Below are positions 10,113-18,644 of a stretch of DNA of 64,000 nt, piece by piece (the stretch's first letter is position 1; each line of letters begins with the position of its first letter). Location: assembly GCA_009746045.1 (NCBI GenBank), contig RPFO01000041.1, positions 625,944-689,943 on the forward strand, written 5' to 3'. The DNA is from Mesostigma viride (taxonomy: Eukaryota > Streptophyta > Mesostigmatophyceae > Mesostigmatales > Mesostigmataceae). A model generated the notes under the pieces. The model did not search any database and was not told the DNA's origin. It saw only the letters and a program-made list of their open reading frames with translations. A program made the translations under genes and the position numbers.

Positions 10113-13100
10113 CTAACATCATCCCCTGTAAATAGTCAATCACCCCTTGGGGAAGGTGTGTTGGATGTACATAAGGATGGGGGTGTGCCCCTTGTGCAGC
10201 ACCAAGGGTGTAAAGATGTTGTTCTTCCACTGGATTGCAATAACAATGCTGCAGCTGAATTCCCTATGCCTCATGCAGGTGGTGGGTCTCCAGCAGGTGC
10301 TGGCCTGGAGGGCCAAGGGACCTTGCTGGAAGGGCCTGGAGCGGTCCAGGGTGCAGGGCCTGGCTTGGGGCGTCAGGATGGCCAGCAGGGAAGCCCTGGA
10401 ACCTCAGGAGTGGATCATGTGTCCCGGCCACACACGGTTCAGACGTCTCGCCAGGTCAGTACTGACAGAGTGCTGAGCTATGCTGAGGCTGGCCATAGAT
10501 TGCATCATATGTTTGGGCATTCTGGGCAGGCAGCAATGTTTGCTTGGAAGCTAGGTAGGGAGCCTTTGTGGGAGGCATGCCAGGCTGCTGCTGAGAACTG
10601 TGGTTGCCAGGAGAATGCTGTTCACCCACCTCAGTCCCATGCTAGGGAGCCTGCTCGGGAGCGTGGCGACATCCAGATGGATATCCAGCATATCAGGGGC
10701 TTGTATATATTGGTGGGGGTGGACAGGTTCAGCAGATACAGGCTGATAGACGTTCTGCCTGGTATGCAGGAGCACCACTTGTTGTTGGGTATGAAGGCCC
10801 TGGTCCCAGGCTTTGGGGTGTGCAAGAGTGTGCAGGCAGACTTGCAGTTTGACTGTTTGCTCAAGCATCAGGACCAGCTGCCTTGTAAGCTGGTAGTAGT
10901 CCCCAGGGAGAGTCATGGGCAGCAAGGGGCTGTAGAGAGATCCATACGTGAAGTGAAGACAGTGGTGCTAGCAGCAGAGTCAGTGCCACTTGTGGCATCT
11001 GCCTTAGAGAGGGCAGCCTGGTGTAAGGGGATAGAAGAGCAGCTGAACCACAGGGTTAACTATTACTTTGATGGTGTGGCTGTCTCTCCCCTGGCCCTGC
11101 AGTATAGCTTGTTGCCTGAGAACGTGGTGCAGGCCAGTCTTAGGAAGGCAGATAGGTTATTTGCCCAGCTGAGACGTAAGGACAAGAACTGGAATGTGCT
11201 GAGGCCTCAGGTGGGGCTGAAGGTCAGGATGTGGAAGGAACCATCTATTCCAGGCAAGCGGGGGAAGTGGCAGGATGGGGTTGTCACTCGTGTGGAAGAA
11301 GCTAACAGATCTTGCCTGGTGGCTTTGGAAAAGGATCCAAGGCACGTGTACAGGTTGTCCTGGGCTCATGTCAAGGAAAGAAGGCCACATGCAATCTGGC
11401 CTGCAGACGGGCCAGGCCCTCCCAGCTGGGTTGAGGAGCCAGGCCAGAGCCAGGCAGCAGCAGCTAACAATCCTCTGGTGGTGGATGATGGTCTGTCCCT
11501 GCTGGAAGATGACGAGCAGGAGGAGGCTGCTGAAGCAACTGTCACAAGGCCAGAGGGGACGGGGCAGCCACCTAAGGCCCGGGGGCCTCTCATGGCGGAC
11601 GTCATCCGAGCACTCATGCGCAGCAAACATGATCCCAAGGTATCCAAGCTCACGGGGTGGGGGTCGTGCTGGGCAGCTACAATGGAGGTAGATACCAACT
11701 CACAGGTGTCTGTCATCAGGGAAGAGGATGCTGTAGGCTTACAGATGTCCCATCCCAGTTGCCTTGCTGTGTCTGATTTCTCAGGAAAGGTGTCCATGAA
11801 GATCCTTGGGGAAGTGAGTGTGCCTATCTTAGGGGTGCCCACCACGTTCTGTGTGGTAGAGGGCTATAAGGGGCCTGCCATTCTGGGACAGAACTTCTTG
11901 TGCATGCCAGGGGTTACTTTGACCTCTGATGAGTTGGCACTAGAAGGCAGGGGCAGCCTCCCCCTTGAAAGATATCACTATTCCCAGGGTCTTGCAGTGG
12001 CGGTGAAGGCTGTTAGGAGTCAGCCAGCTGAGGGTCCTCAGAGTCAGGAGCCCATAGCTGAGGACTTGTTGATAATCCCAACCACCTTTGATCCAAGGCA
12101 GTTAGGGGTAAACAGGTACCAGATAGCTGCTCACAGTCCTATTCCCTGGCGCCAGCTAGTCGAGATGATGCAGAGCCCCAAGATGGCTAAGGCATGGACT
12201 CTTGGCTTTGTTGCTTCTGGGCATGAGTGGATAGTTTCCAACTGTGCAGAACCTGTGGATGAGCTGCCAGAAGTTCACCAGCTGCTCAGATTGATGTTTG
12301 TCCTCAAGCTCAAGGAGGTTGATGGTGTCCAGGTGCCACATGTCAGACCAGTTGTAACCGAGTATCATGGCACTGGCCAGTTGTTAGATGAGGAGCTCTA
12401 TACTCCAGGGATGCTGCATGACACGTGGAGGATTCTGCTGTGTATATTTCTGTCTTTTCTGGTTAAGGGTGTGCCCTATAGCTCTGTGCTGATTGATTTC
12501 AAGAGGGCTTTTCTCAAGGGTGACCAAGATCAGGCTAGGCAGACTTGGAGAGATATCCCTCCTTTCTTTGTGACTGTACCTGCTGTATGGAGAGCAGAGA
12601 TAAAGGCCAGGTACCTGAGAATTCTGAAAGGGTTGGAAGGTCTCAGGTCCAGTCCCATTATCTGGAGAAAGAGCCTAGAGAAATTCTTGAAGAATACTTG
12701 TGGGTTTTCTGTGTCTCCAGTGGATCCCTGTTTGTTCCAAGGGTCCTACAATGGCCTTCCTGTCTTTGCCTCACTGCATGGTGATGACCTGCATCTCATA
12801 GGTCCACCAGACTGGGTTGAGGCTGTCTTGGCTAAGATCCAGAAGCGGTTTGAGCTGGGTAAGATACAGCACATGGTGGAGAATGAGCCTATGGTCTTCT
12901 GTGGCATGCAGGCTACGTTGTTCCAAGCCAAGGGCTCGTGGTTCATCAGGATGGAGGGTGGTAAGGACTACCCACAGCAGATTGTAGATGCATTGCAGGA
13001 GCCCATCACGCAGGCTAGGTGTGCTACCATCAGGGGCATGCTGGCATGGCTTGCAAGTATATGTGCCCCTGACTTGCTGGTTCTGAGTCGACTTACTGAT

Positions 13101-13685
13101 TCCCAGCTGGTTGAGGTGGGTGCTGAGAGTGTGGTGCAGGCTGTCATGATGTCTCCCCCTCTCATACTGGGTCCTGTGGATTTGTACAAGCCCCTTGACA
13201 TGGTTCTCTATGTGGACAGTTCTATGGATAATAGGAAGGTCACAGAGGTCAGGGGCAGGGCAGCAGCATTAGTTACCCTGGAGCAAGATCACACCTCACT
13301 TGTTACCTGGTACAGTCGGTTGCAGAACAGGGTTACACCCAGCAGTGATATTGCTGAGTGCAGGGCAATCTGTGAAGGGCTGCATACTGCTCTTTACTTG
13401 AGGGAGCTCTTCTACCAGCTATGTCAAGTGGCTTCCTGTAGGTTGCAGCTGCACACACTGGTGAGGACTGATAGCATGGGCATGGTGCAATTTGTGCACA
13501 GGCAGCTGGCCAGGAGCAGGGACCTTGACTACTTGTTGCTCAAGGAGATGTCCTACCTAGCTCACATTGAACATGTGCCTGGTGTGGACAACCCTGCAGA
13601 TGCCCTCACCAAGCTGGAGGAGAAGGCGGAGAGGCAGTACCCCCTGCTCCGTGGGCTCATGGACCCCTTACACGGGCGGCCATAG
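10113..13685 (+). CDS. pol: Ty1/copia-type pol of element 2 (integrase, retropepsin-like domain, RT, RNase H)
   Basis: Intact polyprotein in phase with gag. Counting from the GTG at 10158 (1175 residues): integrase zinc region about 115-150 (HHMFGH, then Cys 141, 148 and 150); core D175, D228 and E260; integrase C-terminal region to about 410; an acidic linker; retropepsin-like domain about 500-595 with DTNS at 512 and AILGQNFL at 574; RT about 700-960 with DFKRAFLKGD at 780 and HGDDLHL at 874; RNase H about 1010-1150 with D1020, E1068 and D1104. The D228-E260 gap of 31 is shorter than the usual 35. No protease lies before integrase. The gene replicates and integrates the element; this copy lacks a 5' LTR and is presumably immobile. 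Confidence 0.92.
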   Translation, partial: LTSSPVNSQSPLGEGVLDVHKDGGVPLVQHQGCKDVVLPLDCNNNAAAEFPMPHAGGGSPAGAGLEGQGTLLEGPGAVQGAGPGLGRQDGQQGSPGTSGVDHVSRPHTVQTSRQVSTDRVLSYAEAGHRLHHMFGHSGQAAMFAWKLGREPLWEACQAAAENCGCQENAVHPPQSHAREPARERGDIQMDIQHIRGLYILVGVDRFSRYRLIDVLPGMQEHHLLLGMKALVPGFGVCKSVQADLQFDCLLKHQDQLPCKLVVVPRESHGQQGAVERSIREVKTVVLAAESVPLVASALERAAWCKGIEEQLNHRVNYYFDGVAVSPLALQYSLLPENVVQASLRKADRLFAQLRRKDKNWNVLRPQVGLKVRMWKEPSIPGKRGKWQDGVVTRVEEANRSCLVALEKDPRHVYRLSWAHVKERRPHAIWPADGPGPPSWVEEPGQSQAAAANNPLVVDDGLSLLEDDEQEEAAEATVTRPEGTGQPPKARGPLMADVIRALMRSKHDPKVSKLTGWGSCWAATMEVDTNSQVSVIREEDAVGLQMSHPSCLAVSDFSGKVSMKILGEVSVPILGVPTTFCVVEGYKGPAILGQNFLCMPGVTLTSDELALEGRGSLPLERYHYSQGLAVAVKAVRSQPAEGPQSQEPIAEDLLIIPTTFDPRQLGVNRYQIAAHSPIPWRQLVEMMQSPKMAKAWTLGFVASGHEWIVSNCAEPVDELPEVHQLLRLMFVLKLKEVDGVQVPHVRPVVTEYHGTGQLLDEELYTPGMLHDTWRILLCIFLSFLVKGVPYSSVLIDFKRAFLKGDQDQARQTWRDIPPFFVTVPAVWRAEIKARYLRILKGLEGLRSSPIIWRKSLEKFLKNTCGFSVSPVDPCLFQGSYNGLPVFASLHGDDLHLIGPPDWVEAVLAKIQKRFELGKIQHMVENEPMVFCGMQATLFQAKGSWFIRMEGGKDYPQQIVDALQEPITQARCATIRGMLAWLASICAPDLLVLSRLTDSQLVEVGAESVVQAVMMSPPLILGPVDLYKPLDMVLYVDSSMDNRKVTEVRGRAAALVTLEQDHTSLVTWYSRLQNRVTPSSDIAECRAICEGLHTALYLRELFYQLCQVASCRLQLHTLVRTDSMGMVQFVHRQLARSRDLDYLLLKEMSYLAHIEHVPGVDNPADALTKLEEKAERQYPLLRGLMDPLHGRP

Positions 13686-14336
13686 AGACCAGGCCTTGCT
13701 TCAGCTTGGGTGCCCCCAGTGGGCTGCTTGACCAAAGTACCAAGTGGTGACTGGTGCTTACTGGTTGACAGCCGGTCCTTCAGGGTTAGGTACACCCTCC
13801 TGGACAGGAGTTGGTGTGGAATGTCACTCCTACCAGCTGAGAATCATGCCTGGCCCTCCCCATGGGGTTCAGAAGAGTCGCCAGGACTTAAGTCGACGCC
13901 TTTGGCCTCAAACAGTTAGGCCATGCAAGGGCAACCCGAATGTTGGTTCTTACAGGTTGCTGTACATATGTTTTCTAGTGCTTGTTTCCAACCTGTTGCT
14001 AATAAAGAACCTGGTTGTGTGACCATGTGGAACATGGTTGCCAGGGGGCCACATTCTGGGTTATATAATGCTTGAATAAAACATAATCATGTCATGTCAT
14101 TCTCATGTTGTTCTCATGGTTGTAATGTTTCTCTTGTGTAAAGTTCCAGGTCACCTATAAACCTGGAGGTTGGGGTGGGGTTCAATTCCCCAGCAGAGCC
14201 ACAGCCTGGCATGAGTGATTCCTGGGCTTAACACCCAGTGAAGACATGGGCTCCCCAATAAGGCAGTATTTGTATAGGTGCTACCTGAGTCTCTTTGAGC
14301 ATAAAGGGAAAGGCTGGCCAAGGCGGGCGCCATAAG
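13686..14336 (+). other. 3' untranslated region of copia element 2
   Basis: No open frame worth calling. It contains the tRNA-like structure at 14146-14238 and a GGCGGGCGCC sequence just before the LTR. No classic polypurine tract is obvious. It is homologous to 1070-1687 and 18034-18644 of the other two copies. Confidence 0.6.
14146..14238 (+). ncRNA. tRNA T-arm-like structure, 3' UTR of copia element 2
   Basis: Hairpin CCAGG/CCTGG (14146-14166); a perfect T-arm-like hairpin at 14176-14192 (stem TGGGG/CCCCA, loop TTCAATT); then hairpin CTGGG/CCCAG with a 7-nt loop CTTAACA (14222-14238). The stems are kept by paired changes in elements 1 and 3. Possible roles are RNA packaging, 3'-end processing or TFIIIC binding; none is shown. 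Confidence 0.55.
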
Positions 14337-15342
14337 AACGGGCGCCTGTGATAACTGTGAAAGATCAGGAACTCACAATAGTACGTTCTTGGCATCCTGT
14401 AATCCCAGCCATTGGACTAGGTAATGTGCCTTGACTTTAATCTAGCACCAAGTTCCCAAGGAAAGGTTGGGAGCTGACCAAGGGGTCAGGGGATAACCTG
14501 GGGTGACCTCTGATTCACTGGCCAGTACACCTAGCCTGGTCCAAGGGCAGATATGTTGTTACCCAAAGGAGGCAGGAACCTGGGCCCTCAAAGGTCTGAT
14601 CAACCTCAAGGGACCAAGCGGTCTGTGGCTGAGTGGGCACAAGCAAGGTTAGGTTGTTTCAAGCTGGTCCAGCTCCAAAAGAAGAAAGGGTTGGAGTTAG
14701 CATTTTGGGCAACCAATATGCTAAGTGGATGCAGTTTGGAAAGACCTTTCCAACGCCGTGCTGACCGCCTGAAACAGACAAGGGACGAGAAAGATATGAG
14801 GTCCCGAAGTCCTAGCCGTCCGTGGCCGACTAGGGTACAGTCCTCTGGTATAGTGGACAGGACACGTGGCAGGCCGTGCCTGCACAGGCTTAGCCTGACT
14901 ATCACGTGACTGTGGTCCACGTAGACCAGAGGAGCAGCAGCCTGTGACTGGTGGACTACAGGAACTGGCACAGGTCTGCAAGGATACTAGGCCTTGCAGG
15001 CTTGTGACAGGTCCTGTACTTCCTAGGTTGCAGAGTCTAGGCAAATCCAGTTCGTCCTGGCTCTGCACTGATGCCAGTGGACGTTGAGGATTTGCTTGCC
15101 TGCCTGCACGTGCCTCGTCACGCCGATGGGAACGAGGAACAACGCAAAGGATATAGCTTGGTCATGGGGGATGACCAGCTATCTTGGCAAGCACGAACCG
15201 AGGCTCCCACGTTGGACGTGGAACCGCTCACCGTGGTCGTGGCTTGGTGCACGGGTTAAAAGGTTGCTGCCTTGCAACTTTGGCTCATCCCGTTGTGGGT
15301 GTGAGAGACCAGGAACTCACAGTTCTGGCTGCTCGCTAACTG
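14337..15342 (+). repeat. 3' LTR of copia element 2
   Basis: Starts AACGGGCGCC and contains the U3 box AAGAAAGGGTTGG near 14685, the GTTAGCAT-type R start near 14695, and a U5 that aligns loosely with element 1 (GACCAGGAACTCACA near the end). It is diverged from both other LTRs. The right end is set by alignment and is uncertain by about 10 bp. Beyond it lies LINE-derived sequence. Confidence 0.65.
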
Positions 15343-15467
15343 GCATATGGCTTTTGATACATATTCTGGGCTACTTGATCCTGCAAGGGTCAAGTGTGAG
15401 GGTGTAAACTACACCTGCTCTGGGTGCACAAAGTGCACCTGCAACACTATGTATTCTGATTCTGATT
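15343..15467 (-). repeat. LINE/SINE 3'-region fragment
   Basis: GGCATATGGCTTTTGATAC and the following GGGTGCACAAAGTGCACCTG resemble 30430-30530 and 49440-49545, which lie just upstream of the CTCCCAACGGAG 3' ends of that family. The tail end is missing; element 2 adjoins it. Confidence 0.45.
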
Positions 15468-15791
15468 CTGATTTGGCACGCCGCAAAGGTGAAAACCATT
15501 TGCGTTCAGTGCCGGTCCGCGGAAAACGCGAACTGCAAATGAATCCAGGCCGGAATCGAACTGGGGACCTCTCGCACCAACTGTTGCTGACTATAGGACG
15601 GACGTCTCCTGATCCTGAGGCATCGCCAGCTGACACCCACAGTCCAACCGCAAAAGTTCTCCTTTCCGGGGAGTGATGCAAGCCATTCGGATTTTGCACT
15701 AGATAAATCATTCGAGATCTGTGTGTGTAGGAGTACTACACACGTGTCCACTCGAGACTTGTACGTTCAGTCTCGACACGTGAGACGGGCT
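15468..15791 (-). repeat. tRNA-like SINE, copy 1
   Basis: A 324-bp unit almost identical to 15860-16184. On the minus strand it contains GGTTCGATTCC-type B box sequence in a T-arm setting, and AGTCAGCAACAGTTGG about 40 nt upstream as a plausible A box. A complete cloverleaf could not be folded. The two copies are in tandem with 68 bp between them. Confidence 0.45.
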
Positions 15792-15859
15792 GAACACGGC
15801 TGGAACCTTCTTGAGAAGGGGGCGTAGCCGGTACTATCGAGATCAGCCAAGCGTATATT

Positions 15860-16184
15860 CTGATTTGGCACGCCGCAAAGGTGAAAACCATTTGCGTTCA
15901 GTGCCGGTCCGCGGAAAACTCGAACTGCAAATGAATCCAGGCCGGAATCGAACCGGGGGACCTCTCGCACCAACTGTTGCTGACTATAGGACGGACGTCT
16001 CCTGATCCTGAGGCATCGCCAGCTGACACCCACAGTCCAACCGCAAAAGTTCTCCTTTCCGGGGAGTGATGCAAGCCATTCGGATTTTGCACTAGATAAA
16101 TCATTCGAGATCTGTGTGTGTAGGAGTACTACACACGTGTTTACTCGAGACTTGTACGTTCAGTCTCGACACGTGAGACGGGCT
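15860..16184 (-). repeat. tRNA-like SINE, copy 2
   Basis: Near-identical tandem partner of 15468-15791. Here the T-arm stem is perfect (CCGG TTCGATT CCGG on the minus strand). The body includes a palindromic segment around GTGTAGTACTCCTACACAC. Either a recent tandem duplication or two insertions at one target. Confidence 0.45.
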
Positions 16185-16192
16185 CCAGTACC

Positions 16193-16427
16193 TAATTAAT
16201 TAAACTCGTGCTCCCGTTGGGGAGTCACGGAGCATTTAAAACCCCGATCGTGGATGGATGGATGGGTACACGCAATCCTACATACCGGTCTAAGCTATCT
16301 ACAAGCGATCTATTAAAATTAAATTAAATTAAGTTATAACATATGCCTCCGTTGGGAGATCATGTAGCACATATTCCTTGATGGGTGGGTGGGGTGGAAG
16401 GAGCCGCGTACTCTAACTAACCTAACT
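16193..16427 (-). repeat. two LINE 3' ends with CTCCCAACGGAG-type motif and TTAA-type tails
   Basis: Read on the minus strand, the 3' end next to the RT fragment carries CTCCCAACGGAGGC (about 16345) followed by ATGTTATAAC and a TTAATTTAATTT tail (to about 16312). A second, diverged 3' end (ACTCCCCAACGGGAGC) runs into AATTAATTAGG near 16195. The same motif-plus-tail occurs in the SINEs at 30369, 31098 and 49377. This links the RT-bearing LINE with the short elements. Confidence 0.55.
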
Positions 16428-17021
16428 CTAATCTAGATAGTCTAGAAAAGTCCTAACTAAACTACTCATCAAAACGCCTCCTCCGCTTGGGGGGAGGTGG
16501 TTTGCCCACATGCAGGGAGCCTTGACAATCCGCTTCCACCGCGTCTTGTTCTGCATGGCGGTCCAAAGAAGGGAGAGAGAGTGGATGCGGTATTCAAACT
16601 GGGCTGGGACCAGTAGGTCATCCAGCAACATCTGTACGTAGTTCGTGACATGTTTCCCTACCTTTTTGGCAATGCCCTTGGGGCCAGGCCAGGTCAGAAT
16701 GTGCCGCCCTGGCTGGCCAAGCCGCTGGGGGCCGGCCAGACCAAGGGCGGTGTCGACCTGGCTGGTGCGAGCAAGGTGTCCTACAAATGCTATCCTACGC
16801 TGTCTAATCTCGTCCGAAATACGAGGCATGCCCTGATACAAAGACTCTGATGACGGGCGCTTGGAAAACCCTACGTTCAGGACCTGTCGGAGCATCCTGT
16901 AAACTGTGCCGTCTAGCCTAGATGCCAGTGTGGGGGTGAGTGTCCACGCCTCGGCGCCATACGTGAGCACCGTGAGGACGAGGACCTTGAAGAGCATGCG
17001 CTTGCGGTGTTCGCCCAGGCC
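16428..17021 (-). pseudogene. LINE (non-LTR) reverse transcriptase, C-terminal part
   Basis: About 198 codons with the typical LINE post-RT region: VLTYGAEAWTL, RMLRQVLNV, RQRRIAFVGHLAR and a Trp-rich end. The missing N-terminal side resumes at 26542-26849, on the far side of copia element 3. The frame is in phase at the break (SK before, GLGEHRKRM after). The copy was therefore present before element 3 inserted. It is 5'-truncated at about 26849, so no endonuclease or RT palm is present. Confidence 0.75.
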
Positions 17022-18033
17022 ATTTAGATGAACGCGGATCAGTGAGTTTCTGGTCTTCCCAAGATGTGATGAATGGAGCCATGGTTTCAACCAGCGGCTT
17101 TTAACCTTTACCACAGTTGCCTCACTACCCTGTGGTCACTAGCCTGAGGCGGCAGCACCCACGGACGGTGTTGGGAAAAGACGCTTGGCCACTGCTGTGT
17201 CCGAGCCTTTCTAGGTTTCACCAATTTGCTGCCAGGCCTTGCGCGCCTTGGCAGGTCCGCCACTGTCAGTTTCCTTGGTTGCATCAATCCAGGACGTCTG
17301 TCCTTCCATGAATGACAGTAACGCTCTGGATTTATCCGTCATGACAAATACCCGTCCATCCCAGGCCTGCAGGACTGCCAGTCCTGAAGTCCTGTGACAT
17401 TCTTGGTACCATCAACCAATACTGACCACAGTACCTCCTAGTGACAGTCGGTCCTGTGACACGTAACTTGTGATGGTTCACCCAACACTGCCACGTGCCC
17501 TGTCCCTCACGTGTCCTTAGTCCTGGTACTGCTGTAGCGTCCGGCGGCATTACTTCGGGACTTGATAACTCTCAAGTTCCTTGTCCAAATGAGGCGTTTA
17601 GCACGGCGTTGGAAAGGCCACTTCAAGTATGATATGCTTAGCATATTGCATCATCAATATGCTAACTCCAACCCTTTCTTGTTTTGGAGCTGCAAGCTTC
17701 ACACCATGACCAACCCATTCCTTGCTGCCTTGTGAAATGAACAACTGGTTACCCTGGACTTATAATAAGCCTCATGAGCACCCCTTTTGCCACCTTAATG
17801 GTATCCTTCTTAGGGATCTATGGTTCAACCCTGCCAATGATCTGATCATTAACTTGACCTGCAGGTCATCCCCAACCCTTTCTTTTGCAACTGTACCTTG
17901 GCTTGGGCTTAAAGGAGGATATTGAATATTCCTTAGGCAACATATCCTGGATATCTGAATGAGAGGCCCTGACTACTACAGGAAACGTATTACAGTGAGT
18001 TCCTGGTCTTCCCAGTTATCACTGGCGCCCGTT
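17022..18033 (-). repeat. 3' LTR of copia element 3
   Basis: 1012 bp, matching 25532-26541 nearly base for base. Comparison of the outer flanks gives the ends: AACGGGCGCC (element 5' side) and CTAAAT. U3 boxes CCAACCCTTTCTT lie at 17669 and 17872. The R start motif GTTAGCATATTG is at 17667. No clear target duplication was found in the LINE on either side. Confidence 0.75.
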
Positions 18034-18644
18034 TCATGGCGCCCGCCCCGAGCGTTCCAGGCATCATCCATCCAAATGTTCACCAATGGAAGCCACTTCA
18101 ACACCACTGTGCCACTGCTTGATGGGGAGCCCATGTCATCACTGGGTGTTAAAGCCCAGGAGTCATACATACCAGGCTGTGGCTCAACTAGGGAATCGAA
18201 CCCTACCCCAGAATCCCCAGGTTAAACTTAACCTGGTCACATGACAGACAACAAGAGAAAGATTGGCATACAACATGATTATGTTTTATTATAGAATATC
18301 CACCATTGAAAACCAATGTTGAGTGTTCCCAGTGGACCAGCCTGCACCAGCAAGGCCCAACTGTCAGGTTACAACACCATAATATCCAAGGTTGTCACTT
18401 ATTCACAGCTAAAGAAAACTAAACAAGAGAGATATATACAAACAACCTGGAAGAACTCTCAACATGGCCTGCCCTGTCATGGCCTAACTGCCCGAGGCCA
18501 AAGGCATCCCACTGTGCTAATCCTTTACAGGAAGAGCTTGCTCCTGTTGAGCCTTCTACCTGCTTGGTGACAGGTAGGCTACCTGTTGCCCTCCCCCCTG
18601 GGGACAACAGCACTGGTCAGCCACCAACTGGCAAAGGCTGGACT
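18034..18644 (-). other. 3' untranslated region of copia element 3
   Basis: No convincing ORF. It holds the tRNA-like structure at 18142-18236 and is homologous to the 3' regions of elements 1 and 2. Confidence 0.55.
18142..18236 (-). ncRNA. tRNA T-arm-like structure, 3' UTR of copia element 3
   Basis: In element sense: an extended CCAGGTTAA/TTAACCTGG hairpin, then a T-arm-like hairpin with stem TAGGG/CCCTA and loop TTCGATT (18205-18189), then CTGGG/CCCAG (18159-18142). The T-stem has an A-T pair where elements 1 and 2 have G-C, a paired change that keeps the stem. Confidence 0.55.

Noticed and set aside
14222-14238. The CTGGG-CTTAACA-CCCAG hairpin as a tRNA anticodon arm (UAA)
   Set aside because: It lies 3' of the T-arm-like hairpin, the wrong order for a tRNA, and the loop length varies between copies.
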